Below, piece by piece: positions 9,147-17,935 of a stretch of DNA of 64,000 nucleotides (position 1 is the first letter of the stretch; the number at the start of each line of letters is the position of its first letter). Made by a program: the position numbers and the translations under genes. The stretch is from Halorubrum laminariae (GTDB taxonomy: Archaea > Halobacteriota > Halobacteria > Halobacteriales > Haloferacaceae), in the NCBI RefSeq assembly GCF_024494655.1, contig NZ_JANHDL010000001.1, forward strand, positions 1 to 64,000, given 5' to 3'. The notes beneath the pieces were generated by a model. That model saw only the letters and a list, made by a program, of their open reading frames with translations. It made no database searches and had not been told where the DNA came from.

Positions 9147-9821
9147 ATGAGCGCCAGTAACGTAGTCGACGGAATCGACCAGATCCAGTTCGAACACGTT
9201 CGCGTGTTCGTGCTCGAAGACATGCCAGAGCCCGGATCGATCACGCTCGTCGACACCGCGTTCGACGAGAACGGCGCGGAGCTCGTCAACGTGCTAGAGT
9301 CTCGATACGGCGACGTTGACCGCGTGATCCTCACTCACGGTGACCACGGACACCACGGCGGGCTCTCCCACGTCGTGGAGGCGTTCTCACCGGAAATCGC
9401 GGTGCCGGCCGAGGAGTCGAAGCTCTACGACCACTTCGAAGAGGCGGGACTCGACATCGAGCCCGATATCGCCTACGAGGACGGTGACGTCCTCGACGGC
9501 AACATTCGAGTGATACAGGTCCCCGGTCACACGGAGGCCACATCGGCGCTGCTGCTCGAAGACAGAGACATCCTGATCTCCGGCGACGTGCTCGACGGCT
9601 CGGACCGCGGGGGGCTTCCCGCGGGGTACCTGCTCCCGCCGCCAGCGCTTTTCAATGACAGCCACCGAGACGCAGAGCTGAACCTCTACGCACTGCTCGA
9701 CTACGACTTCGACACGCTGTTGGTCTTCCACGGGTCACACGTCTTCGACGATCCGAAGCAGAAGCTTGACGACTACCTCGTCGAGCGCGAGTGGAACGAG
9801 TGGGATCCGCGAACTGACTGA
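9147..9821 (+). CDS. MBL-fold metallo-hydrolase with altered metal motif
   Basis: 224 residues, one metallo-beta-lactamase fold. The usual HxHxDH signature is replaced by THGDHGHHGG: the first His is kept, the second His is Asp, and the Asp position is Gly. Later ligands look conserved: PGHTEA, ISGDVLDG and the C-terminal FHGSH. Metal binding is therefore likely, but site geometry may differ from glyoxalase II or lactonase relatives. An A/T-rich TTTAATTC element lies about 30 bases upstream. It lies between the tct permeases and the dehydrogenase, consistent with a lactone or thioester hydrolase in the same pathway, which is inference. Confidence 0.85.
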   Translation: MSASNVVDGIDQIQFEHVRVFVLEDMPEPGSITLVDTAFDENGAELVNVLESRYGDVDRVILTHGDHGHHGGLSHVVEAFSPEIAVPAEESKLYDHFEEAGLDIEPDIAYEDGDVLDGNIRVIQVPGHTEATSALLLEDRDILISGDVLDGSDRGGLPAGYLLPPPALFNDSHRDAELNLYALLDYDFDTLLVFHGSHVFDDPKQKLDDYLVEREWNEWDPRTD

Positions 9822-9917
9822 TTTGGACTCTGCAAACGGACTAACTCGAAATCTGCGGACGGACTGACTCGGTTTCGCGGTCGGCGTTTCTCACGAGACA
9901 ACGACACAACGGCGGCC

Positions 9918-10961
9918 CTATTCTCGCAGGACGGACACATCGAACACCGGCTTACACGTCTCACCGGCCAAGAACGTCTCGAACGCCTCCGCCGCGTCAG
10001 TGAGGGAGAATCGGTCGTCGAGGAACGTCTCGAGGTCAACGTCACCGGTGGCGATCAGTCGGAACGCGCGATCGAAGTCGCGGTACAGCGCGCTGTACGA
10101 ACACTGCAGGTCGACTTCCGCGCGGACGAGTGGCGTTGTCGGAATCGATGTCTCACCGGCCTGTCCGACCAAGACGATCTGGCCGCCTTTCCGAACCGCG
10201 TCCGCCGCCATCGGCAGTCCCGAAGGATGACCGGTCGTGTCAAAGACGACATCGTACCCGATGCCGTCCGTGGCCGCCTCCCAGTACGCTTCCGCGTCGG
10301 TGTCCTCGATGTTCACGGTGTCGTATCCGAGTTCCGTCGCCAGTGGGAGTCGGTAGCTCGTGTCCCGGCCGACGCCGGCGACGGTCACCGTCGCCCCTTG
10401 CGCGTCCGCGACCTGTGCAGTGAGGAGTCCGATCGGGCCTGGTCCGGCGACGAGGACTCGATCGCCGGCACCGACGCGCGAGTTCTCGATGACCGCGCGC
10501 GTACAGACCGCAGTCGGCTCCGCGAGGGCAGCGTGCCGGGGATCGACACCGTCCGGGACAACCTGCAGCGACTCGACCGAGGCCGTGATGTAGCCGGCGT
10601 ACGCGCCGTCTCGATCGATACCCGTCAGTTGGATGTCCTGACACAGGTTCTCCGCACCGGTCTGACACTGGAAACACTCACCACAGCCGCGGATCGGTCG
10701 TTCGACGACGCGCTGACCGGGAGCGAGCCGTGTGACCTCCTCGCCCACCTCGACGACGGTACCCGTGTACTCGTGGCCGATTATCGTCGGGACCGTCATC
10801 CGTTCGAACGCGGGCTTGAACTGGTATATCCCGGCGTCGCTGCCACAGAGTCCCGCGTACTCGACTTCGATGAGCGCCTCGTCTGCCGCCGGTTCCGGGC
10901 GGTCGACGGTGACGAGCTCCATACTCTCAGCGTCGCGGCTCGTTTTTGCGAGTCCTCGCAT
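9918..10961 (-). CDS. Zinc-dependent alcohol dehydrogenase (MDR family)
   Basis: 347 residues. GroES-like catalytic domain: Cys in GLCGSDAGIY, the GHEYTGTVVEVG segment, and a structural-zinc cluster of four Cys (CGECFQCQTGAENLC). Rossmann domain: VLVAGPGPIGLLTAQ. Similar to threonine/sorbitol/galactitol-type dehydrogenases; the substrate is unknown. I chose ATG 10961 (MRGLAKTSRDAESMELV) because the catalytic domain begins there and a TTATAAC element lies about 25 bases upstream. The gene lies divergent from tctC. Confidence 0.9.
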   Translation of the reverse strand: MRGLAKTSRDAESMELVTVDRPEPAADEALIEVEYAGLCGSDAGIYQFKPAFERMTVPTIIGHEYTGTVVEVGEEVTRLAPGQRVVERPIRGCGECFQCQTGAENLCQDIQLTGIDRDGAYAGYITASVESLQVVPDGVDPRHAALAEPTAVCTRAVIENSRVGAGDRVLVAGPGPIGLLTAQVADAQGATVTVAGVGRDTSYRLPLATELGYDTVNIEDTDAEAYWEAATDGIGYDVVFDTTGHPSGLPMAADAVRKGGQIVLVGQAGETSIPTTPLVRAEVDLQCSYSALYRDFDRAFRLIATGDVDLETFLDDRFSLTDAAEAFETFLAGETCKPVFDVSVLRE

Positions 10962-11128
10962 ACCAATCGCTGGGCGGGTGTGTGTTATAACGTTTTGGTC
11001 TCGGACGCTCTGCGGAGCGCGCCACGCGGGCTTCCCGGTGCTCGTACACGCCAACCGATGGATCTCGCGGGCTGATTGCGGCACCGATCCAAATATTTAT
11101 TATACATGGTCGAAAATGGGAGATCCGC

Positions 11129-12127
11129 ATGCCAAGAGATACTAGCGGCCGAACCGCATCGAACAGGCGGACCTTTCTGAAGGGTGCCGGCATCACCGGA
11201 CTCGCGGCGACTGCGGGCTGCCTCGATCAGCTCAGCGGCGGGCAATCCTGGCCGTCACGACCCGTCGAGATCGTCTCACCGTGGGCTGCCGGCGGCGGAG
11301 CAGACCGGACGAGCCGTGCGGTTGCCGACGCGGCAGAAAACTACACGGAGGTCTCCTGGAACGTCAGCAACCAGACGGGCGGGTCGGGTTCGGTCGGAAT
11401 GAACGCTGCCGCCAACGCCGACGCGGACGGCCACACGATCGGCTGTACGGCTCCGGAGATCGCCCTGTTCGAGCATCTCGATATCGCCGATCTCAGTCCG
11501 GACGACATCACGCCGATCATGCAGTACACGGAGTTCCCCGCGACCCTGCTTGTCAACCAAGACTCCGAGTTCGGCTCCGTCGACGACTGGATCGCCTACG
11601 GACAGGACAACACGATCCAGATGGCGAACTCAGGGTTCGGGTCGTCTTGGCACATGGCCGCAGCGGGTATCGCGAGCGAGGCCGACGTGCAGGTCGAACA
11701 TATCTCGTATGAGGGTGCCGCGCCCGCGATGAACGCCGTCGTGAACGGCGAGGTCGACGCCACCGCGGTCGGAGCCGCGGAGGCGGCACCGCAGGTGCAG
11801 GACGGCCAGCTCGAGGCGCTCGGGGTCGCGTTCAGCGAACCAGTCGCCGCGCTGCCTGACGTGCCGACGCTGGCCGACGAGGGCCTCGACATCGAGATCG
11901 GGTCGTGGCTGGCACACTTCGCGCCCACCGGAATCGCCGACGAGGTCCAACAGAGCCTCCTCGACACGTATCAGTCGGTGTACGAGGACGAAGGATTCAT
12001 CGAATTCATGGAGAACAACGGGTTCATCCGGACGCGGCGGACCGGCGACGAACTCAGTACGTTCCTCGACGAACAGTACCAGTTCTACGGAGACCTCGTC
12101 GAGGAGCTCGGCATCAACGAGGAATAG
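11129..12127 (+). CDS. tctC: Tripartite tricarboxylate transporter binding protein (TctC/Bug family)
   Basis: 332 residues. The N-terminus has a twin-arginine motif (NRRTFLKG) followed by a hydrophobic stretch and a lipobox-like ATAGC (Cys about residue 31), so the protein is probably exported folded and lipid-anchored. The mature part starts WPSRPVEIVSPWAAGGGADR, the hallmark of Bug-type solute receptors, and runs through the usual two-lobed domain. It should capture a carboxylate for the TctA/TctB pair. TATTTATTATAC about 30 bases upstream is a clear promoter element. The RraA-like gene follows on the same strand. Confidence 0.92.
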   Translation: MPRDTSGRTASNRRTFLKGAGITGLAATAGCLDQLSGGQSWPSRPVEIVSPWAAGGGADRTSRAVADAAENYTEVSWNVSNQTGGSGSVGMNAAANADADGHTIGCTAPEIALFEHLDIADLSPDDITPIMQYTEFPATLLVNQDSEFGSVDDWIAYGQDNTIQMANSGFGSSWHMAAAGIASEADVQVEHISYEGAAPAMNAVVNGEVDATAVGAAEAAPQVQDGQLEALGVAFSEPVAALPDVPTLADEGLDIEIGSWLAHFAPTGIADEVQQSLLDTYQSVYEDEGFIEFMENNGFIRTRRTGDELSTFLDEQYQFYGDLVEELGINEE

Positions 12128-12255
12128 AGCCACCGCGAACGAGATACGCTTCGCGTCCAGATAGAGCGATCCCTGATTTTCGGTCGTATTGGAAGACGCA
12201 GATGGGCGGCGACGAGAGATCGCAGCACCGGCGTCGTCTCCTCACCGATGAATTT

Positions 12256-12972
12256 ATGCGTTGGGTCGACCTCGCCCGAAATGTGCACACGATCGAGCAC
12301 GACATCGAGCGACCAGATCGGCGTATCGTCGACGCGTTCGAGGACGTTCCGAGCACGATCGTCTCCGACGTGACGGGGAACATCGGTATCACCATGGACG
12401 CCGGCATGAATCCCGCGGGCGACGGAGTTGAGATGGCTGGGACGGCGGTGACGGTCAAGGCGGCACCGGGTGACAACCTCATCATCCACAAGGCGATCAC
12501 GATGGCCGAGCCGGGCGACGTGCTCGTCATCGACTGCGATGGGTACACCGACGTCGGCCACGTCGGAGAGTTGATGTGCGGCTCGTGTAAGGCGAACGGA
12601 CTCGCCGGGCTCGTCATCGACGGCGGCTACCGGGACAGCCGCGAGCTCGCCGAGATGGACTTCCCCGTCTACGGACGCGGCGTGAACCCGCAGGGTCCAC
12701 TCAAGCAGGATCCGGGATCGGTGAACGTCACCGTCTCGGTCGGCGGCGTGAGCGTCGATCCCGGTGATATTCTCGTCGGCGACGACGACGGGATTGCGGT
12801 CATTCCCGGCGACGGGGCCGAGCAGGTTCTCGACCTCGCGAGAGAGAAGATGGACGCCGAAGACACCACGCGCGAAGAGATCCAGTCGGGCGACTACCTC
12901 CTCGATCTGAAGGGGTACGACAAACTGCTAGAAGACCTCGAAGTCGTCGGCCCGGAAGATTCGATCCAGTAG
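12256..12972 (+). CDS. RraA-family aldolase / oxaloacetate decarboxylase-like protein
   Basis: 238 residues from ATG 12256; ATG 12202 and GTG 12283 are alternatives. The RraA fold is shown by STIVSDVTGN near the N-terminus, PGDVLVIDCDGYTDVGHVGELM, then GLAGLVIDGGYRDSRELAEM with the substrate-binding Arg and Asp of HMG aldolases, and SVDPGDILVGDDDGI. Enzymes of this family cleave 4-hydroxy-4-methyl-2-oxoglutarate or decarboxylate oxaloacetate to pyruvate. It follows the tctC gene by 128 bases, supporting a role in breakdown of the imported acid; the exact substrate is not predictable. Confidence 0.85.
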   Translation: MRWVDLARNVHTIEHDIERPDRRIVDAFEDVPSTIVSDVTGNIGITMDAGMNPAGDGVEMAGTAVTVKAAPGDNLIIHKAITMAEPGDVLVIDCDGYTDVGHVGELMCGSCKANGLAGLVIDGGYRDSRELAEMDFPVYGRGVNPQGPLKQDPGSVNVTVSVGGVSVDPGDILVGDDDGIAVIPGDGAEQVLDLAREKMDAEDTTREEIQSGDYLLDLKGYDKLLEDLEVVGPEDSIQ

Positions 12973-13180
12973 CGACGCGGCGAAGTCGCGTCGAGGCGAC
13001 CGCTTCATGCAGTGATCGGCCGCTTCACCACGAGCGAAACGGCCGACGAAACGAACTGACCAAGAACGCGGTCCACACCTGTGACAGGTATCGGGGCACG
13101 CGTACGACGGGGTCTCCGTTTTTGATCTGTTCTGATGACCGATACCGTGTCGCTATGCTACCAATTCTCGTACCGCGTCG

Positions 13181-14077
13181 TTATTCCGGCGGTCCGTCCC
13201 ACTCTCCGCCGTCGTCGCGGGGTTCGTAGCCGAGAACGGCCTGTGCGTGCTCGATGTCGAACCAGCGAGCGGCGTTCCCGCTCACGGCGTAGAACGCGTC
13301 GTACGTGACCTCGTCGTCTTCGAGACAGCACTCGAGTAAGTGTGCGAAATCGCGCTGCGACGTCCACGAGGCCTTCAGCCGGTTCACCATCTCTTGGTAC
13401 TCCTCGCTGCCGCGCTCCCAAGAGCCGGTCTGTGACTGGTCCCACACCTCGTCGTCGTCGACGCGGTGTTCGTCCCCGCGGTCCACTCCCCGCTCTGCGT
13501 CCCCGTACGGGTGGTCGTACTCTGCGGTTCGGACGCTCGAAATGCGCAGGGAGTACACCTGTTCCGGCGCGCCCTCGCGACGGGCGTGGACGCGACAGAT
13601 GTGTTCGCCGAACATCTTCGACGCCCCGTAGTAGCCGTCAGGCTTGGGGAGCGTCTCGTGAGTGAGCCGCAGCGGGTCGTGTTCGCTCGGGTAGTCCTCG
13701 TCGTAGAGTTCGGGGGCGTGGTCCTCTTCGTAGAGACCCATCACGCGCTGTGAGGACGCGTAAATGAGCGTTTCGACGCCTGCGTCCTCCATCGCTTTGA
13801 GCACGTTGTACGTCCCGAGGATATTCGGGTCGATGATATCCTCAAACTCAGCACCAGCGTCGGACTGCGCCGCGAGGTGGATGACGGCGTCTTGTCCGTC
13901 GAACGCGGGACGCATCGCCTCGTAGTCGGCGATGTCTGCGACGTGCGTCTCGTAGTCTGGGTGGTCGCTTCGGTTGAGATACGTGAATTCGTACCGATCG
14001 TCGTCCGCAAGGTGGTTGAGGATCGCCTCCCCGGCTTCGCCATACGGACCCGTCACAAGGACATGTTGGGCGTCCAT
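13181..14077 (-). CDS. NAD-dependent epimerase/dehydratase family protein (extended SDR)
   Basis: 298 residues. N-terminal nucleotide-binding loop VLVTGPYGEAGEAI, Asp in HVADIADYEAM, and the catalytic pair YxxxK in YYGASKMFGEH (about residue 150). Ser of the triad is in YASSQRV. Overall resemblance is to NAD-dependent sugar or uronate dehydrogenases of haloarchaea; dehydrogenase versus epimerase activity cannot be settled. A TATA-like AATTATATG lies about 25 bases upstream of ATG 14077. The two-part regulatory module lies about 190 bases upstream. Confidence 0.82.
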   Translation of the reverse strand: MDAQHVLVTGPYGEAGEAILNHLADDDRYEFTYLNRSDHPDYETHVADIADYEAMRPAFDGQDAVIHLAAQSDAGAEFEDIIDPNILGTYNVLKAMEDAGVETLIYASSQRVMGLYEEDHAPELYDEDYPSEHDPLRLTHETLPKPDGYYGASKMFGEHICRVHARREGAPEQVYSLRISSVRTAEYDHPYGDAERGVDRGDEHRVDDDEVWDQSQTGSWERGSEEYQEMVNRLKASWTSQRDFAHLLECCLEDDEVTYDAFYAVSGNAARWFDIEHAQAVLGYEPRDDGGEWDGPPE

Positions 14078-14268
14078 CGCTATGTGGCGCTCGTTCGTCG
14101 GGTCATATAATTCTTTGCATGAGCGGAAACCGATCCGAGGATAGAACCGCCCAGTCGGCGCTCGGCGACGGCCGCCGACCGGAAACGTCTGGGTCTACAC
14201 CCTCTCGATCTCGGTCAGAGACTACTACCGCGACTCTGCCGCGAGCACAGCGGCGTTCGCGCTGAGTT

Positions 14269-14332
14269 GTTTCACTATTGTTGGAATAGACATATCGAAT
14301 ATTCATTGCAATTACATCCATATATATGTAAT
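14269..14332. promoter_or_regulatory. Second copy of the two-part regulatory module
   Basis: GTTTCACTATTGTTGGAAT (14269-14287) is followed after 23 bases by an ATTACAT ... GTAAT inverted repeat (14311-14332). The copy at 6715-6778 has the same parts and spacing. It lies in a 470-base gene-free region (14078-14547) between the divergent dehydrogenase and MFS genes, so it could serve either. The rest of this region shows nothing beyond the two promoters. Confidence 0.55.
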
Positions 14333-14547
14333 ATCACTCCGCGATCCGGTGAGCGAAGCGAGAGACGTCGACCAAGGATGAACTGATTGCCATCCAGATC
14401 CAACCATTATGAAAACACATGACCGAGACAGTACCGACATGTCGGCAAAATGACTGGAGCAGCGTTACGGAAGCCGGTCGGGATGGAGCCGAGACGATAC
14501 ACTGGCAGACCGGTGGACTTTTTTAACCGCTCGTGAAGCGTGCGGAC

Positions 14548-15714
14548 ATGGATCGGGCACGGGCGTGGACAGTTGCGGTGTTCTCGTTCATCTTTGCCGA
14601 TGCGGTGGCGGTACAGGCGCGCGGGCCGATACTCGCGAGTCTCGGCGAGGAGTTTGGCGCGTCGACGGCCGCGCTCGGGCTCGTCGCGCCGGCGGGGACC
14701 GCGGGATTTCTTGTAGCCGTCGTGGTCACGGGGATACTCGCCGGTCGGGTTCGGATGCGACCGACGCTGCTCGCCGGAGCGGCGTGTACCGTCGGCGCAC
14801 TCGTCGCGATGAGTGCGGCCCCCACCTATGCCCTCTTCCTGTTCGCACTGCTCGGCCAAGGGACGGCGGCGGGCGCGTTTCGCGGACTCGACCGCGTCGT
14901 GTTGAGCCATCTCCACGCTGACAGCCGCGCACGGATATACACGGTCTACACACTCGTGTGGGCCGTCGGTGCCGTCCTCACGCCACAGCTCGTCAGCGTC
15001 GTCCTCGCTGTCGACGAGTGGCGGACACTGTTTCTCGTCGTCGCGTGCGCGTTCCTCCCCGCGACGCTGCTGGCCGCGCGGTACGATCTCCCGTCCGTGG
15101 ACGCGGAGCGGTCGATATCGCGGTCCGATCTGGCTCGACTGCTCCGGCGACCGGCCGTCCTCGGAAGCTGTCTGGGAATGGCACTCACCGGCGCACTCGA
15201 GGGTGTCCTCTTCACGTGGCTCGTCTACTACGCCGAGACGATGTACCCGACTACGACGGCGAACGCCCTGCTGTCCGTCTACCTCCTCGCGTACATCCCG
15301 GCGCGGCTGGGGTGTGCGACGGCGATAGAGCGAGTCCCCCACCTACTGCTCCTGCTGACGGCACTGGCTCCCGCGGTCCCGGCGCTCGCCGTCGCGTTTT
15401 CGGGCGTGACGGGTCCGACGCTCTTCGTGACGGTGTTCGTCGCCGGTGCGGCGATCTCGATCGGCTTCCCGGTGCTTTCCGCGTACGCCGTCGAGTCGGC
15501 ACCCGAGTACAGCGGTCCGCTCAACGCGGTGACGAACGGATCGACGTACGTCGGCCTCGCCGCCGCACCGGCGGTCGTCGGCGTGCTCGCAAACCGGTAT
15601 GGGATCGGCTCCGCGATCCAGTGGACAGTCGTCGCCGTCGCCATCGCGTTCCTGCTCACCATCGGAACGCTGTGGCGGTGGACAGGGACACCGGGCGTTC
15701 CGCAAGGCGAATAA
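14548..15714 (+). CDS. MFS transporter
   Basis: 388 residues with about twelve hydrophobic segments. The loop after helix 2 carries a degenerate form of the MFS motif (GILAGRVRMRPTLL), and a second Arg-rich loop follows helix 8. Substrate unknown; its position between the catabolic dehydrogenase and the IclR regulator suggests a metabolite importer or exporter of that pathway. I chose ATG 14548 because TTTTTTAAC sits about 25 bases upstream, a leaderless arrangement. The GTG at 14533 is the alternative. Confidence 0.85.
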   Translation: MDRARAWTVAVFSFIFADAVAVQARGPILASLGEEFGASTAALGLVAPAGTAGFLVAVVVTGILAGRVRMRPTLLAGAACTVGALVAMSAAPTYALFLFALLGQGTAAGAFRGLDRVVLSHLHADSRARIYTVYTLVWAVGAVLTPQLVSVVLAVDEWRTLFLVVACAFLPATLLAARYDLPSVDAERSISRSDLARLLRRPAVLGSCLGMALTGALEGVLFTWLVYYAETMYPTTTANALLSVYLLAYIPARLGCATAIERVPHLLLLLTALAPAVPALAVAFSGVTGPTLFVTVFVAGAAISIGFPVLSAYAVESAPEYSGPLNAVTNGSTYVGLAAAPAVVGVLANRYGIGSAIQWTVVAVAIAFLLTIGTLWRWTGTPGVPQGE

Positions 15715-16045
15715 GTATCAAAATTTAATATATAATATAATATATAGACTTTGTCGAGAGTAGAATACAGAGAAAATACAGTAAGTATTGGTATAAAACC
15801 AGATCAGTAAATTTTTCGGGTTCAAACAGAAATATAGATAATTCATCCCGCTTAAAGTATATACAATCTCAAATATTATCGAGATTATCCTCTTCACTGC
15901 TACTAAGGCAATCTAAACGTGATTCAAGTCTCCTAGAATTGTGTTTCCATCAACAGCAGCCACAATACATCCTGATTTTAAAAAGTAAAAAATGGAATAT
16001 TTTTTTGAAAATATAGAGATGTTTATATTAAAGAAAGGTGGGGGT
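15715..16045. other. AT-rich gene-free stretch
   Basis: 331 bases of markedly AT-rich sequence between the 3' ends of the MFS and IclR genes. It contains runs such as TATATAATATAATATATAG near 15728. I see no coding frame, RNA fold or repeat that I can defend. Confidence 0.5.
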
Positions 16046-16825
16046 TCAGCGTCGAAGTTTGAGTTCGATAATGTTCTTTTTGTTCAGCAGTTCGGGACCG
16101 AGGTCGCTCTCGATCCGATCCGAGTCCATTCGCCTGAGGGGGCCGCTGACGCTTATCGCGCCGATCGCGTCGTCTCGTTCGGAGACGATGGCCGTGCCGA
16201 CGGCGCACACGCCTTCGAAGTGTTCCTCGCGGTTGATCGAGTAGCCCCGCTCGCGGATCTCGTCGAGTTCATCGCGGAGCCGATCCGGGTCGGTGATCGT
16301 CGAGTTGGTCACGGAGACGAGCTCCCGCTCCGCCAAGATGCGGTCGATGTCGTCCGCGGGCAGCGCCGCGAGGATGGCCTTCCCCGTCGCCGTCGAGTGA
16401 ATGTGGAAGCGATCGCCGAGCGGGGCCTGATCATCAACGGAGGTCGGGCTCTGTGACTTGTACAACTGGACCGAGTAGCCGCTCTCCTCGACGACGACAT
16501 TCGCGTGTTCGCCCGTCTTCTCCCGCAGGTCGTCGATTTCGGGCTTCGCAGCCTGGTACAGCGCTGTCCCGTCACGAAGTCGGCCGCCAATCCGCAGGAA
16601 TTCGAGCCCACACCGGTACTCCCCCGACTGCTTGACGACGTACCCCGTCTCGACGAGGGTCGACAGATGGACGTGAGCCGTGCTCACGGGCATGTCGAGG
16701 CGCTCCGCGGTCTCAGAGAGCGTCGCGCCGCCGCTCTCGTCGAGGAACTCGATGATGTCGAACGCGTGGCGGACGCTCTTGATCTGACGCGATCCGGTCG
16801 AGTCCGACCCGTTCGGCTTCGGCAT
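16046..16825 (-). CDS. IclR-family transcriptional regulator
   Basis: 259 residues. Residues about 12-75 are a winged helix (SVRHAFDIIEFLDES, then TLSETAERLDMPVSTAHVHL). Residues about 90-250 are the IclR effector domain (HIHSTATGKAILAALP, then RERGYSINREEHFEGVCAVG). IclR proteins in haloarchaea control sugar-acid and aromatic catabolism and often sit next to their targets. An operator-like sequence (16868-16886) lies 43 bases ahead of ATG 16825, matching sites near usp and the dehydrogenase gene, so autoregulation and control of this cluster are likely inferences. Confidence 0.93.
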   Translation of the reverse strand: MPKPNGSDSTGSRQIKSVRHAFDIIEFLDESGGATLSETAERLDMPVSTAHVHLSTLVETGYVVKQSGEYRCGLEFLRIGGRLRDGTALYQAAKPEIDDLREKTGEHANVVVEESGYSVQLYKSQSPTSVDDQAPLGDRFHIHSTATGKAILAALPADDIDRILAERELVSVTNSTITDPDRLRDELDEIRERGYSINREEHFEGVCAVGTAIVSERDDAIGAISVSGPLRRMDSDRIESDLGPELLNKKNIIELKLRR

Positions 16826-16867
16826 GTCCGGACCGTTTCGAGCCCCCGTACTAATAGCTGCGCGTTT

Positions 16868-16886
16868 GTTTCAACGATAGTGGAAC
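16868..16886. promoter_or_regulatory. Operator-like site between iclR and aroD
   Basis: GTTTCAACGATAGTGGAAC. Its reverse complement, GTTCCACTATCGTTGAAAC, matches the 14269 site at 15 of 19 positions. It lies 43 bases upstream of the iclR start and about 130 bases upstream of aroD, in the divergent promoter region. The second half of the module (ATTACAT repeat) is not present here. Confidence 0.5.
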
Positions 16887-17014
16887 GATAGCGCATACTC
16901 GTGCGTTGACGACCGATATCGGCGGGAAGGTCGAGGGAACACTGGCGATCGATCAGGTGGGAGGTAGCCGGAGAGACAGTGAACGTTTTTAGCTCTCGGA
17001 TGATAGCGTGTCGC

Positions 17015-17752
17015 ATGAACTTCGATACGTTCGCGCTCGCGGCCACGACGAACGACCTGACACGGGAGCCAGCGGCGCGCGGGCTCGCCGACATCATCGA
17101 GTTCCGCATGGACAAAGCAGACGATCCGCTCGCGCAACTTGACGACTACGACGGAGAGCTACCGCTCATCGCGACGAACCGGACCCGCTGGTTCGGCGGG
17201 CAGGCGATCGACACGGGACGGCTCGACCGGCTCTCGGCGGCGTCGCGGTCGGATCACGTCGAGGTCGTCGACATCGAACTGGAGACGGCACGGGGAATGG
17301 AGTGGGTGCTCGACGAGTTCCGCGACAACGGCGTCGACTGTATCGTCTCACATCACACGTTCGAGGACACTCCGGAGCGCGAGGTGCTCGACGCGATATT
17401 CACGCAGTGCGGGGAATACGGCGACATCGCCAAGGTGGCCACGTTCCCGCGGAAACACACCGACGTACTCCGCCTGCTCCGCTCGATCAACGTCGCGACG
17501 AAGACGGGGATCGACGTAGCGGGCATCTCGATGGGACGGGTCGGGAGCCACTCCCGGGCGATCGCTCCGATATACGGCTCAAAGCTCGGCTACGCACCGC
17601 TCGCGGACGACGAGAGCGACTACGCTCCGGGGCAGATCCCCTTGGAACGGCTCCGCACCCTGATCAACGACCTCACCGAAGACAGCGAGATCCAATGCGC
17701 CGCCGCGCCCGTAGAGGACCAGCCGGAGCAACGACAGCCCGCAGAACACTGA
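17015..17752 (+). CDS. aroD: 3-dehydroquinate dehydratase, type I
   Basis: 245 residues. Catalytic His in IVSHHTFED and the Schiff-base Lys in DIAKVATFPR are both present. An Arg-containing EFRMDKADDP near residue 30 matches the substrate-binding strand, and GRVGSHSRAIAP near the C-terminus contains the closing-loop residues. It converts 3-dehydroquinate to 3-dehydroshikimate. This could be the shikimate-pathway enzyme or a paralogue for quinate/shikimate breakdown; the adjacent IclR gene and operator make the second option worth testing. ATG 17015 is preceded by a GTTTTTAGC element about 30 bases upstream. Confidence 0.9.
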   Translation: MNFDTFALAATTNDLTREPAARGLADIIEFRMDKADDPLAQLDDYDGELPLIATNRTRWFGGQAIDTGRLDRLSAASRSDHVEVVDIELETARGMEWVLDEFRDNGVDCIVSHHTFEDTPEREVLDAIFTQCGEYGDIAKVATFPRKHTDVLRLLRSINVATKTGIDVAGISMGRVGSHSRAIAPIYGSKLGYAPLADDESDYAPGQIPLERLRTLINDLTEDSEIQCAAAPVEDQPEQRQPAEH

Positions 17753-17935
17753 TTCGTCTCCGACCGCCGCGGCGATCGTCGGCGAGCGGGCCGTCTCCGA
17801 TGCGACGTTTTGTCGGCGTTTCGGAAGCCCCGTTCGAGACTCGCCGTTCTAGGAGAGCCGTTTCGGGATTCTTATGGTCGTACCGCGCGACCTACCGCCA
17901 ATGTGTACACGGAGCCTGAGCGGGGGCGACCTGCG

